A DNA stretch of 10,627 bases, taken from assembly GCA_947629065.1 (NCBI GenBank), contig CANRCH010000051.1:1-10627 (forward strand). The letters run 5' to 3'. Numbering within the stretch: the first letter of the stretch is position 1; each line of letters opens with the position of its first letter. Below the pieces are notes generated by a model. That model did not search any database and was not told the DNA's origin. It worked only from the letters and a program-made list of their open reading frames with translations. Positions 1 to 7,162 of the stretch are shown here, piece after piece. Made by a program: the position numbers and the translations under genes. Source of the stretch: an uncultured Aliarcobacter sp. Its GTDB lineage: Bacteria; Campylobacterota; Campylobacteria; Campylobacterales; Arcobacteraceae.

Positions 1-371
1 GGTCTACAACCATTGTGTGCTAATGGTGTAACATCTTTTAACCAAGTAACTCTAATTCCACTGATAGCTCCAACTGATTTAACAGCAGTATCTCTTCCAG
101 AACCAGGACCTTGAATTTTAATTCCTACATTTTTAATTCCATGTTCCATTGCTTTTGCCATAGCATCTTCAACTGCAGCTTGAGCAGCAAATGGAGTAGA
201 TTTTTTAGATCCCTTAAATCCTAAGTTACCAGCACTTGACCATGCAATTGCATTTCCAGCATTATCTGTAACAGTAACCATAGTGTTGTTAAAACTTGCA
301 GCTATATGAACGATACCGTCAGCAATGTTTTTTCTTACAACTTTTTTTCTAGTAATTTTTCTTTTTGCCAT
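1..371 (-). CDS. rpsK: 30S ribosomal protein S11 (3' end cut by window edge)
   Basis: Ribosomal protein S11 of the small-subunit platform, which contacts 16S rRNA and lies near the mRNA exit path. 123 complete codons are present, starting [19 protein letters not shown] and ending at the family's C-terminal NGCR motif. About six residues (normally a Pro-Pro/Lys-Arg-rich tail) lie outside the window. Family hallmarks seen are [12 protein letters not shown] near residue 20, the [20 protein letters not shown] stretch near 45-65, and GPGSGRD near 90. The ATG at 369-371 follows the rpsM stop by 9 bases, with a GGATAGAT-type Shine-Dalgarno just upstream. It is the third gene of the rpmJ-rpsM-rpsK operon. 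By the usual gene order rpsD and rpoA should follow; that is inference, as they are not in the window. Confidence 0.97.
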   Translation of the reverse strand, partial: MAKRKITRKKVVRKNIADGIVHIAASFNNTMVTVTDNAGNAIAWSSAGNLGFKGSKKSTPFAAQAAVEDAMAKAMEHGIKNVGIKIQGPGSGRDTAVKSVGAISGIRVTWLKDVTPLAHNGCR

Positions 372-380
372 TATCTATCC

Positions 381-749
381 TTATTTACTCGCTGCACCAA
401 TTGTTTTCTTTTTACCTTTTCTTGTTCTTGCATTAGTTTTTGTACTTTGCCCTCTACAAGGTAAACCTCTTCTATGTCTAATCCCTCTATATGAACCTAA
501 GTCCATTAAAGATTTTATATCCATAGCAACTTTTTTTCTAAGATCTCCCTCAACTAGGTAGTTTTCTTGAATCTCTTTTCTAATTAAAGCAGCTTCATCT
601 TCTGTTAGTTCAAAAGCTCTTTTGTTGTAATCAATTCCTGTTGCATCAAGAATTAATCTTGAATTATGTAATCCAATTCCAAAGATGTATGTTAAAGCAT
701 ACTCCATTCTCTTTTTGTTTGGTAAATCAACACCCGCGATTCTTGCCAT
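381..749 (-). CDS. rpsM: 30S ribosomal protein S13
   Basis: Ribosomal protein S13 in the head of the small subunit, where it forms intersubunit bridges to the 50S and touches the P-site tRNA. The 122-residue length is normal for bacteria. Seen are the N-terminal [20 protein letters not shown], the helix-hairpin-helix-like YIFGIG, and the conserved [20 protein letters not shown] block followed by [10 protein letters not shown]. The C-terminal basic tail would reach the decoding region. The ATG at 747-749 is preceded by AAGGATAAGACAC, a clear ribosome binding site, only 5 bases after the rpmJ stop, so the two are co-transcribed. Nothing is unusual in the protein. Confidence 0.98.
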   Translation of the reverse strand: MARIAGVDLPNKKRMEYALTYIFGIGLHNSRLILDATGIDYNKRAFELTEDEAALIRKEIQENYLVEGDLRKKVAMDIKSLMDLGSYRGIRHRRGLPCRGQSTKTNARTRKGKKKTIGAASK

Positions 750-754
750 GTGTC

Positions 755-868
755 TTATCCTTGTCTTTGTTTATGTTTTTTGTTTTCGCAGATTACTCTT
801 ACGATACCTCTTCTTTTGATAACTTTACATTTATCACACATTTTTTTTACTGAAGCTCTTACTTTCAT
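755..868 (-). CDS. rpmJ: 50S ribosomal protein L36
   Basis: A 37-codon gene. The translation begins [20 protein letters not shown] and ends KKHKQRQG. This is L36 of the large subunit, in the zinc-binding (C+) form: the C11-x2-C14 ... C27-x4-H32 ligand set is complete. Its ATG at 866-868 follows GAAGGATAAGACTT, and its stop lies 5 bases before rpsM. It appears to be the first gene of this transcript, because the roughly 230 bp upstream (to the divergent HIT gene) contains no infA. In many bacteria infA or secY precedes rpmJ. Having the C+ form means this copy depends on zinc; a C- paralogue elsewhere cannot be judged from here. Confidence 0.97.
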   Translation of the reverse strand: MKVRASVKKMCDKCKVIKRRGIVRVICENKKHKQRQG

Positions 869-1099
869 AAGTCTTATCCTTCTTCTCTTTTGTGTATATT
901 TCGAATTTTCTAAAGGAAAAAGCTCTATAAAACACTGTTTATTTTATAAGCTTTTACCAACTCTCTATAAAATATCAAATCTATTTTATAAAAACTTCCT
1001 CATTGCTTAGAAAAACGAAATTGGATTTTATTTAAATTTTACTTAAACCTTGTTGAATATGCTATAATTTTCTAAAATTAACAATAAAGGTAATAAATT
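869..1099. other. Divergent spacer between the ribosomal operon and the HIT gene
   Basis: This AT-rich stretch of 231 bases has no supportable gene on either strand. Read on the minus strand it contains several TATAAA/TTTATAG-like segments (around 930-1000), any of which could be the rpmJ operon's -10 box; I cannot single one out. On the plus strand the right part holds a convincing extended -10 promoter for the HIT gene, listed separately. No infA fragment or small ORF with a ribosome binding site was seen. Confidence 0.6.
1060..1068 (+). promoter_or_regulatory. Extended -10 promoter of the HIT-family gene
   Basis: TGCTATAAT is a perfect extended -10 element (TGn followed by TATAAT), about 32 bases before the ATG at 1100. 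The -35 position has no clear TTGACA, which is normal for the primary sigma factor in Campylobacterota. The ribosome binding site AAAGG lies at 1086-1090. Predicted transcription start is near 1075. Confidence 0.65.
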
Positions 1100-1459
1100 A
1101 TGGAGATTTACAAGAATAATTTAATAAATATTCAGGTTGAAAATAGTGAGATTCCTTGGTTAAAAATCTTTTTAAATAGAAGTGCAAAAGAGTTTTCAGA
1201 TTGTACTTTTGAAGAGAAAATGGAGATTTTTAAGTTTTTAGAGATTATTGAAAAAACTATGCTAGAGTTTTATAATCCTGATAAAATAAATATTGCTTCT
1301 TTTGGTAACTATGTAGCACAAGTTCATTTCCATATAATGGCAAGATTTAAAAATGATAGCTATTTCCCTGAAAGTATGTGGGGAGTAAAACAAAGAGATG
1401 CAAATTTAAACTTGCCCTCTTTTAAAGATTTTATAGTAGAGTTAAAAAAGAGGCTTTAG
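1100..1459 (+). CDS. HIT-family (histidine triad) nucleotide-binding protein
   Basis: A 119-residue cytosolic protein of the histidine triad superfamily, whose members hydrolyse or transfer nucleotide phosphoester and phosphoramidate groups. The catalytic strand reads Q74-V-H76-F-H78-I-M80-A-R, and the preceding IASFGN matches the family's usual lead-in. In classical HIT proteins the motif is HxHxHxx. Here the first His is Gln, while the middle His (nucleophile in Hint and Fhit) and the last His are kept. The QxHxH form is, to my recollection, typical of a proteobacterial subgroup of short HIT proteins, so activity is plausible. A W-G-V near residues 93-95 fits that subgroup's C-terminal part. 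The substrate is unknown. The gene is monocistronic, with its own promoter and terminator. The start is supported by AAAGG 9 bases upstream. Confidence 0.85.
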   Translation: MEIYKNNLINIQVENSEIPWLKIFLNRSAKEFSDCTFEEKMEIFKFLEIIEKTMLEFYNPDKINIASFGNYVAQVHFHIMARFKNDSYFPESMWGVKQRDANLNLPSFKDFIVELKKRL

Positions 1460-1470
1460 TCTTTTTTAAC
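1441..1470. terminator. Bidirectional intrinsic terminator between the HIT gene and leuB
   Basis: Perfect 11-bp inverted repeat GTTAAAAAAGA / TCTTTTTTAAC with an 8-base loop that contains the HIT gene's TAG stop. The A-run on one side and T-run on the other let it serve both the plus-strand HIT gene and the minus-strand leuB, whose stop lies 23 bases further right. The stem is AT-rich, so strength is uncertain. Confidence 0.7.
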
Positions 1471-1492
1471 CCTTATTAATATATAAATCTAA

Positions 1493-2560
1493 TTATTTAT
1501 TAATATACTCTACTATTTTATCACCAATAGCAACACAATTTAAAACCTCTTTTGCATCAAATGCTGCTAAATCTTTCGTTCTATATCCATCTTTTAGTGC
1601 ATCTTTAATTGCAGTTTCAATAATATTTGCAGCTTTTTCTTCATTTAATGTATATCTTAGCATCATAGCAGCACTTAGGATTGTAGCTATTGGGTTTGCA
1701 ATTCCAAGTCCTGCAATATCTGGTGCAGAGCCGTGAATTGGTTCATAAATAGCAGTTTTTTCACCTGTTGAAGCTGATGGAAGCAGTCCAATTGATCCTA
1801 CAACCATTGAAGCTGTATCGCTTAAAATATCTCCAAAAATATTTCCAGTAACTATAACATCAAACTGTTTTGGATTTCTTACAAGTTGCATAGCAGCATT
1901 ATCTACATACATATGACTTACTTCTACTTCTGGGTAAGATTTTGCAACTTCATTTACTGTATCTCTCCAAAGTTGCGAAACTTCTAGAACATTTGCTTTA
2001 TCTACACTACAAACTCTTTTATCTCTTTTCATAGCTAATTCAAAAGCAACTTTTGAAATTCTTTCAATTTCAGGTTTTGTATATACCATTGTATTAAATG
2101 CTTTAAATCCATCATTTTCTCTTGGCTTTCCAAAATAGATTCCACCAATAAGCTCTCGTACAACCATAATATCACAGCCTTTGATAACTTCTGGTTTTAA
2201 AGTTGATGCATTTACAAGTTCATCATAAACAATAGCAGGTCTTAAGTTTGCAAAAACTCCCATAGCTTCTCTAAAGTTTAAAAGTCCAGTTTCAGGTCTT
2301 AAATCTCTTGGAAGTGTATCCCATTTTTCTCCACCAATTGCTCCAAATAAACAAGCATCACTTGCTAGTACTCCATCAATTGTCTCTTGTGGAAGTGGAA
2401 CACCAACTGTATCAATAGCAATTCCACCCATTAAATACTCTTTATATGATAGAGTAAAATCGCATTTTTTTGAAACTGCATCAAGAACTTTTATAGCTTC
2501 ATCAACTATTTCAGGACCAATTCCGTCACCTTTTATTACTGATATATTGTAATTTTTCAT
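1493..2560 (-). CDS. leuB: 3-isopropylmalate dehydrogenase
   Basis: LeuB catalyses the NAD-dependent oxidative decarboxylation of (2R,3S)-3-isopropylmalate to 2-ketoisocaproate, the third step of leucine biosynthesis, in the cytosol. The length of 355 residues is typical. Motifs seen in order are GDGIGPEI near residue 10, [17 protein letters not shown] near 93-110 (substrate-binding arginines), [12 protein letters not shown] near 133, DKANVL near 188, and the metal-binding block [20 protein letters not shown] near 240. The nucleotide-binding [19 protein letters not shown] is near 270. The GxY.G loop and HGSAPDIAG identify it as LeuB rather than isocitrate or tartrate dehydrogenase. Its ATG overlaps the leuD stop by one base (TAATG), which suggests translational coupling. 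leuA and leuC are not adjacent within this window. Confidence 0.97.
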   Translation of the reverse strand: MKNYNISVIKGDGIGPEIVDEAIKVLDAVSKKCDFTLSYKEYLMGGIAIDTVGVPLPQETIDGVLASDACLFGAIGGEKWDTLPRDLRPETGLLNFREAMGVFANLRPAIVYDELVNASTLKPEVIKGCDIMVVRELIGGIYFGKPRENDGFKAFNTMVYTKPEIERISKVAFELAMKRDKRVCSVDKANVLEVSQLWRDTVNEVAKSYPEVEVSHMYVDNAAMQLVRNPKQFDVIVTGNIFGDILSDTASMVVGSIGLLPSASTGEKTAIYEPIHGSAPDIAGLGIANPIATILSAAMMLRYTLNEEKAANIIETAIKDALKDGYRTKDLAAFDAKEVLNCVAIGDKIVEYINK

Positions 2561-3057
2561 TATTTAGCCTTCATTTCATCAATTGCATAGTTTATAAGTC
2601 CACCACTTGAGATTAACTCTTGCATAAATGGAGGAATTGGTATAAATTTGTAAGTTTTATTTGTTGTATTGTTTGTAATTTCTCCATTATCTAAATCAAT
2701 ACTAATCTCTTGCCCCTCTTTTATCTCTAAACTTTCAGGTAATTCAAATATAGGAAGTCCCATATTAAATGCATTTCTATAAAAAATTCTAGCAAACGAT
2801 GGAGCTACAACAGCTGCAACACCAGCTGCTTTTAGTGCGATTGGAGCGTGTTCTCTACTTGAACCACATCCAAAATTCTCACCAGCAACGATAATATCAC
2901 CTTTTTGTAATTTTTTTGGGAAATCAGGATCTGCATCTTCCATAACATATTTTGCTAAGTGTGCTGGATCTGAACTATTTAAATATCTTGCAGCTATAAT
3001 AACATCTGTATCAATGTTTGCTCCAAAGTTCCAAACTTTACCTGTAATTTTACTCAT
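2560..3057 (-). CDS. leuD: 3-isopropylmalate dehydratase small subunit
   Basis: LeuD is the small subunit of isopropylmalate isomerase. With LeuC, the 4Fe-4S large subunit, it converts 2-isopropylmalate to 3-isopropylmalate. The 165-residue protein is the compact aconitase swivel domain. The substrate-recognition loop [14 protein letters not shown] sits near residues 59-72, followed by [18 protein letters not shown] near 85-102. The N-terminal [21 protein letters not shown] contains the IDTD.I motif of the family. AAGGAAAAG upstream supports the ATG at 3055-3057. It is the first gene of a leuDB pair and is divergent from rpoD. The leuC partner must lie elsewhere in the genome, an arrangement different from the more common contiguous leuCD. 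Confidence 0.96.
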   Translation of the reverse strand: MSKITGKVWNFGANIDTDVIIAARYLNSSDPAHLAKYVMEDADPDFPKKLQKGDIIVAGENFGCGSSREHAPIALKAAGVAAVVAPSFARIFYRNAFNMGLPIFELPESLEIKEGQEISIDLDNGEITNNTTNKTYKFIPIPPFMQELISSGGLINYAIDEMKAK

Positions 3058-3148
3058 ATTCTTTTCCTTAATTTATTAAACAATTATTTTTAAAACATCA
3101 ATTTTATCTAAACATTTAGTAAACTTTGTTTAAATTATTTACTTTAAT

Positions 3149-3169
3149 CCCAAACTTAATTAATTTGGG
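3149..3169. repeat. Operator-like inverted repeat upstream of the rpoD -10 box
   Basis: CCCAAA (3149-3154) and TTTGGG (3164-3169) flank a TTAATTAA palindrome with one extra C. The repeat ends one base before the rpoD -10 box and fills its -35 region in the leuD-rpoD divergent spacer. It could be a repressor site or chance symmetry. No known motif was recognised. Confidence 0.4.
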
Positions 3170-3175
3170 TATAAT
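3167..3175 (+). promoter_or_regulatory. Promoter -10 region of rpoD
   Basis: GGGTATAATA carries a perfect TATAAT at 3170-3175, 36 bases before the rpoD start codon. No -35 consensus is visible, as expected for this phylum. GGGAGG at 3193-3198 is a strong Shine-Dalgarno core, although its 13-base distance to the ATG is longer than usual. Confidence 0.65.
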
Positions 3176-3211
3176 ATACAACTATTTTAAAAGGGAGGTT
3201 ATCCTAAAAGT

Positions 3212-5086
3212 ATGAGTGTAAAAGATGTAAATAAAACTATCGAGCAGTTAGTAAAAGAGTATAAAGACTCTATATTAACATTTGAAAAAATTATTAAAGT
3301 ATTTCCAAAAGCTCCAACAAGTGCAATTGTAAAAAAACTTATTGCATTAATCCAACTATATAATGTAACTGTTATCTCTTCTCAAGAGCAAGCAAAAATC
3401 ATGAATGATGAAGATGCTAAAAGAAGAAGAGAACAAAGAGAAAAGCTAATTGAAGCTGAAGATGATGAGTTTGACTTATTAAAGAACAAAGAGCTTATGG
3501 AGTGGTCAAGATCTGATTCTCCTGTAAGAATGTATCTTAGAGAGATGGGACAAATTCCACTTCTAACAAAAGATGAAGAGATTGAAATATCTAAAAAAAT
3601 AGAGACTGGTGAAGATATTATTTTAGATGCTATTTGTTATGTTCCATATTTAATAGATTTCATTTTAGAGTATAAAGAACCACTTGTTAATAGAGAAAGA
3701 AAAGTAAAAGAACTATTCAAAAACTTCGATGATGATGGGGATGAAGAAGAGGAAGAAGAAGTAGAAATTGATGAGTATGAAGAAGATGAAGATGCTTATG
3801 AAGATGATGAGAAAAAAACAACTGGTACAAAACAAAGAAAACTAGATAAAAGAGCTCAACTAATTATTGAAGCATTTAAAAATCTTGAGAAAGCAAAAAA
3901 AGAGTGGCTTAAATTCCAAACTAAAGAGACTGCAAAAAGTGATGATGAAGTTGATGTTATGTCGTTTGATCTTGCAACTGCATTTAAGAAAAAACAACTA
4001 AAAGAGGCTCTTTTAGATTTAGGACCAACATCTAAGCTAATTACAGAGATTGTAAAAGCGATGGAGACATCTTTAAGTAGCGAAGATGGTTTTGAAGATG
4101 AGTTAAAAAGATTAGAGTATAGACTTCCACTTTTTAATGAAACTTTACAAAAAAATCACCAAAAGATTTTAGATAATATTGTAAATCTTTCAAAAGCACA
4201 AATAACAGCAATGGTTCCAGAAGCAACAATGGTTTCAACATATATGGAGATTAAAAAACTATTCCAAACAGCAGAAGCTTCTAAAGATGGTTTTGATTTA
4301 ACACCTGAAGAGTTAAAAGCCGTTTTAGAGCAAATTAAAAGAGGTAAACAAATAACTGATACTTCTAAAGATAGAATGGCAAAATCAAACCTTAGACTTG
4401 TTGTATCTATTGCAAAAAGATATACAAATAGAGGTTTACCTTTCTTAGATTTAATTCAAGAGGGAAATATTGGTCTTATGAAAGCTGTTGATAAGTTTGA
4501 GTATAAAAAAGGTTATAAATTCTCAACTTATGCTACTTGGTGGATTAGACAAGCAATTTCACGAGCAATTGCTGATCAAGCAAGAACTATAAGAATTCCA
4601 ATTCATATGATTGAAACAATAAATCGTATAAATAAAATTATAAGAAAAGGTATTCAAGAAAATGGTAAAGAACCAGATGTTGAAGAGATTTCAAAAGAGG
4701 TTGGATTACCTGTTGATAAAGTAAAACAAGTAATAAAAATTACAAAAGAGCCTGTATCTTTAGAAGCACCAATTGGAAGTGATGATGATGGTAAATTTGG
4801 GGATTTTGTTCCAGATGAAAAAGCACCAACACCAATTGATAATATTATGAAAGAGGATTTACAAGGTCAAATTGACCAAATTCTTGGACAATTAAACGAA
4901 AGAGAACAAGCAGTTATTAGAATGAGATTTGGTCTTATGGAAGATGCAAGTGATAGAACTCTTGAAGAAATTGGTAAAGAGTTAAGTGTTACAAGAGAAA
5001 GAGTAAGACAAATTGAATCAAGTGCTATTAAAAAACTAAAACACCCAAAAGTTGGGAAAAATCTTAAAAATTATGTAGAGAGTTAA
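3212..5086 (+). CDS. rpoD: RNA polymerase primary sigma factor (sigma-70)
   Basis: The housekeeping sigma factor, which directs core RNA polymerase to TATAAT promoters. At 624 residues it is close to the family's usual size. Region 1.1 is at about 5-85. Region 1.2 reads [18 protein letters not shown] near 103-120. A non-conserved insert follows, with a strongly acidic stretch of Asp/Glu at about 172-199. Region 2 begins at [20 protein letters not shown] (about 389) and continues with [18 protein letters not shown] and [20 protein letters not shown], the core-binding, melting and -10-recognition helices. Region 3 follows. Region 4 is at about 561-615, with a helix-turn-helix ending [20 protein letters not shown]. 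The intact regions 1.1 and 1.2 mark a group 1 sigma. A weak AGAGA/TCTCT hairpin overlaps the stop without a T-run, so some read-through into the next gene is likely. Confidence 0.98.
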   Translation: MSVKDVNKTIEQLVKEYKDSILTFEKIIKVFPKAPTSAIVKKLIALIQLYNVTVISSQEQAKIMNDEDAKRRREQREKLIEAEDDEFDLLKNKELMEWSRSDSPVRMYLREMGQIPLLTKDEEIEISKKIETGEDIILDAICYVPYLIDFILEYKEPLVNRERKVKELFKNFDDDGDEEEEEEVEIDEYEEDEDAYEDDEKKTTGTKQRKLDKRAQLIIEAFKNLEKAKKEWLKFQTKETAKSDDEVDVMSFDLATAFKKKQLKEALLDLGPTSKLITEIVKAMETSLSSEDGFEDELKRLEYRLPLFNETLQKNHQKILDNIVNLSKAQITAMVPEATMVSTYMEIKKLFQTAEASKDGFDLTPEELKAVLEQIKRGKQITDTSKDRMAKSNLRLVVSIAKRYTNRGLPFLDLIQEGNIGLMKAVDKFEYKKGYKFSTYATWWIRQAISRAIADQARTIRIPIHMIETINRINKIIRKGIQENGKEPDVEEISKEVGLPVDKVKQVIKITKEPVSLEAPIGSDDDGKFGDFVPDEKAPTPIDNIMKEDLQGQIDQILGQLNEREQAVIRMRFGLMEDASDRTLEEIGKELSVTRERVRQIESSAIKKLKHPKVGKNLKNYVES

Positions 5087-5138
5087 TCTCTGCATAAATT
5101 CTTATAAAATTCTAGCTTTAAAAAAGGCAAAATATAAA

Positions 5139-6014
5139 ATGATTATTTTAGATAAATCAATAAAAGAGCTATTTCAATTTTTTTGTAAAGAAAATAGCAT
5201 AGATGATATGCAAATAGCTATAAAATACTTTACAGTATTTGGTGGGCTTGATATAAAAATAGATACAACAAAACCTATTTTAGAGCTAATAGAGAAACAT
5301 ATTTTAAACAATTACACACATTTTAGAAATGAAGTAAATCATATAACAGGTGGTTATTCTGTACATCACGCTGTACTTTCAGGAGTTGCACTTGGTGATA
5401 GAAAAACTACAAATGCTTTTAAAAGAGCATTTGTTAGCTTTGAAGAGGGAATGAAATGTGTAGATGCTTTGTATGAAAAAGAGATAATTGATATTGACTC
5501 ATCTAGTCACTTTTTACTAGGAAAAAGAGGTGAAAAAGTAGTGAAAAAGCTACTCTTTGTAAATCCATTTCTTAGATTTTGGTTTGCTTTTGTATCGCCT
5601 ATTTATAAAGGAATAAAAGATAAAAACTATGATGAATTTAAAGTAAAATTTCAAAATAGAGAGTCTGATTTTAGTGATTTTATCTTTGAAGAACTAGCTT
5701 TATCTTTTGTAAAAAACCATCTTCTTGATGAAGAGATAAAACAACACGGACAATTTTGGGATGAAAAAATACAAATTCCAATTGTTGCAAAAACAGTTTC
5801 AAACAAAACTATTGTTGGATTTTGTAAATATAGTGATAGTAAAATCAAAAAAAGTGATTTAAATAGATTTTTGGAAGATTTAAAAAGTGAAAATATATCT
5901 TATGATATTTTAGTTATTTTTACAAAAAATGGCTACACAACTGAAGTAAAAAATCTAAAAAATGAGTCTTTAAGACTTTTCAATGTTAAGAGTTTAAAAG
6001 CTTTGATTTCTTAA
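5139..6014 (+). CDS. DUF234-type protein (stand-alone, nuclease-like domain with altered active site)
   Basis: A 291-residue protein of unknown function. From about residue 115 it matches the C-terminal DUF234 part normally fused to archaeal-type AAA ATPases: a winged-helix-like LYEKEIIDID, then FLRFWFAFVSP at 144-154, then a PD-(D/E)xK-like fold. In the usual family the active-site stretches read EIDIVA and GECKW. Here they read Q212-I-P214-I-V-A and G-F228-C-K230-Y, so the acidic residues are gone and only Lys remains. There is no Walker A or B motif, so the ATPase half is absent. The N-terminal 110 residues, containing YFTVFGGLD near 30-38, match nothing else I recognise. It sits 52 bases after rpoD with AAGG upstream of the ATG. 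I infer a non-catalytic binding or scaffold role. Confidence 0.7.
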   Translation: MIILDKSIKELFQFFCKENSIDDMQIAIKYFTVFGGLDIKIDTTKPILELIEKHILNNYTHFRNEVNHITGGYSVHHAVLSGVALGDRKTTNAFKRAFVSFEEGMKCVDALYEKEIIDIDSSSHFLLGKRGEKVVKKLLFVNPFLRFWFAFVSPIYKGIKDKNYDEFKVKFQNRESDFSDFIFEELALSFVKNHLLDEEIKQHGQFWDEKIQIPIVAKTVSNKTIVGFCKYSDSKIKKSDLNRFLEDLKSENISYDILVIFTKNGYTTEVKNLKNESLRLFNVKSLKALIS

Positions 6015-6029
6015 GAAATTGAGGCTTTT
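5996..6029. terminator. Bidirectional terminator overlapping the DUF234 gene stop
   Basis: A 15-bp inverted repeat (5996-6010 and 6015-6029), with three G.U wobble positions in the plus-strand RNA, closed by a TTAA loop. The left arm starts AAAAGC and the right arm ends GCTTTT. The TAA stop of the upstream gene lies in the loop. It separates convergent transcription from the minus-strand cluster whose last reading frame ends at 6041. Confidence 0.7.
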
Positions 6030-6040
6030 AATCATCTTTC

Positions 6041-6205
6041 TCATTTATTAAAAACTTTTGCAAATAAAACTCCAACAGGAACAAGACCTAAGCCTATTAT
6101 AAATACAATTGGTTCTAAAAGCTTGTTGTTATTTAGTGCAAAAAATCCAGCAATTAAAAACAGATATCCAGCAATTCTATATATTGAAACAAATCCACCA
6201 GCACT
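6041..6205 (-). pseudogene. C-terminal part of a split membrane protein (other frame)
   Basis: Open frame on the minus strand with no start codon and no ribosome binding site. It reads SAGGFVSIYRIAGYLFLIAG, then an NNNKLLE loop and a second hydrophobic segment ending LFAKVFNK before TGA. It has two clear membrane helices and the same codon style as the genes around it. It begins exactly where the preceding frame ends, after a T5 run (minus strand, positions 6210-6206). Removing one T joins the two into one open frame of about 167 codons (PEKIKYCF followed by SAGG). It is therefore the distal half of the gene at 6204-6545. The break may be a sequencing error, a real mutation, or a +1 slippage site (UUU-UAG). 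Confidence 0.7.
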
Positions 6206-6545
6206 AAAAACAGTATTTTATTTTCTCTGGCGTTAATTCCTCTTCTGGAATTTCTTCATATTCACTATATAAATCATAAGGGTCATCTATTTCATCGATT
6301 TTATCTCGTTCAGATGCTACAAATTTACTGCTATCTACATTTTTTAATCTATTTTGAACATTTCTTCTATAAGACAAAAAAGATGCAATTGTAATAAAAA
6401 GTGAAGAGAAAAATGCAACTTGAAGATTTAAAACCCAAATAGAGTTTTGGAAAATAAATCCATAAATAGTAATGCAAAGGTTTAAAACTATAAAAACCTT
6501 TGCAAAAGATAAAATTTCACTGTTTTGTTTATTTATCATCGTCAT
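6204..6545 (-). CDS. Small integral membrane protein, N-terminal part (frameshifted)
   Basis: A 113-residue frame. Two hydrophobic segments (about 14-32, and 38-57, ending FLSYRRN) are followed by a charged linker rich in Asp/Glu (DEIDDPYDLYSEYEEIPEEE), then ELTPEKIKYCF and a premature TAG. The remaining two membrane helices continue in the +1 frame (6041-6205). The intact protein would thus have four helices with an acidic cytosolic linker. It resembles the conserved unknown membrane proteins encoded beside hemL in Campylobacter relatives; no function is known to me. Its start (ATG at 6543-6545, or in-frame ATG at 6537-6539) overlaps the end of the atpZ-like gene, so the two are probably co-translated. 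No separate Shine-Dalgarno is evident. Confidence 0.7.
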   Translation of the reverse strand: MTMINKQNSEILSFAKVFIVLNLCITIYGFIFQNSIWVLNLQVAFFSSLFITIASFLSYRRNVQNRLKNVDSSKFVASERDKIDEIDDPYDLYSEYEEIPEEELTPEKIKYCF

Positions 6546-6837
6546 CGTCTATTGATTTATCCCCATATTTTGCTCTATGTGCATATCGTGGGTCATTTTC
6601 CATTCCATCATAAACTTTTTGGGCTCTTTTATATGCTCTATATACATTTACAATTGCGGCTGCAATTCCCCAAAAAATTCCAATCCAAAGCGTCCATGTA
6701 TAGCCTGTCAAAGATTTAAGCCCTAAACCAACTAATACTCCAATAACAATCGCTGCAACCATAGAAATTCCAACAGATAAGCTATCAAGTGCCTCTATTT
6801 TGTCTCTATGTTTTGGTTTTTTTTCTAACTCTTCCAT
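6529..6837 (-). CDS. AtpZ/AtpI-family membrane protein
   Basis: A 102-residue protein with two membrane helices (about 22-40 and 48-66) separated by a short LTGYTW loop, the layout of the AtpZ/AtpI family. In other bacteria these assist assembly of the F0F1 ATP synthase c-ring or magnesium transport; the role here is inferred. The glycine-rich first helix (VIGVLVGLGL) and the LWIGIFWGIAAA second helix fit. The C-terminus is a soluble tail ending in an acidic run of five Asp and a Lys. An ATG 24 bases further upstream is in frame but lies inside ppnP. I prefer the ATG at 6835-6837 because AGTAGGGCAG lies directly before it. The gene is away from any atp operon here and sits between ppnP and the split membrane gene. 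Confidence 0.75.
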   Translation of the reverse strand: MEELEKKPKHRDKIEALDSLSVGISMVAAIVIGVLVGLGLKSLTGYTWTLWIGIFWGIAAAIVNVYRAYKRAQKVYDGMENDPRYAHRAKYGDKSIDDDDDK

Positions 6838-6842
6838 CTGCC

Positions 6843-7154
6843 CTACTTTATATAAGAACAACAGTAATCTGTAAGCTCTAAAACTTTTATATCAAAGCTA
6901 GAATCAGCAGGAACATCAAATGAAGTTCCTGCTTTATATGTTTGCCAAGTATCACTATTTTTTAATTTAACTTCAACAAGTCCTGAGATTATCTCCATAT
7001 TTTCAGCCTCAACTGTACCAAAAACATACTCTCCAACATTCATAATTCCTAAGCTTTTTTTATCACCATTTTCAATAAAAGTTCTACTTGTAACATTTCC
7101 ATCAAAATAGATATTTGCTTTTTTTACTAATTCCACATTTTTGTAATTTTGCAT
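6843..7154 (-). CDS. ppnP: Pyrimidine/purine nucleoside phosphorylase (PpnP, DUF1255)
   Basis: A 103-residue single-domain cupin protein of the PpnP/YaiE family, which cleaves nucleosides with phosphate to the free base and ribose-1-phosphate over a broad substrate range. Alignment by eye to E. coli YaiE is good throughout: [18 protein letters not shown] matches its [26 protein letters not shown] matches EEMTVISGALNVLL, and [18 protein letters not shown] matches WQVYEAGSVFNVPGHSEF. The C-terminus TDYCCSY matches TSYLCRY. The ATG at 7152-7154 follows AGGAAAAAAG, which overlaps the hemL stop, leaving an 8-base gap. It is therefore in an operon behind hemL. A link to haem synthesis is not obvious. 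Confidence 0.92.
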   Translation of the reverse strand: MQNYKNVELVKKANIYFDGNVTSRTFIENGDKKSLGIMNVGEYVFGTVEAENMEIISGLVEVKLKNSDTWQTYKAGTSFDVPADSSFDIKVLELTDYCCSYIK

Positions 7155-7162
7155 CTTTTTTC

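Noticed and set aside
325..1010. Plus-strand open frames across the ribosomal protein genes and the following spacer
   Set aside because: They lie antisense to rpsK, rpsM and rpmJ or in AT-rich spacer, are Phe/Leu-rich by composition, and lack ribosome binding sites and recognisable domains.
5651..5848. Minus-strand frame of 65 codons within the DUF234 gene
   Set aside because: Antisense shadow of a coding gene with good codon use; no ribosome binding site.
6525..6719. Plus-strand frame over the AtpZ-like gene
   Set aside because: Shadow of the minus-strand gene; composition and lack of a start signal argue against it.
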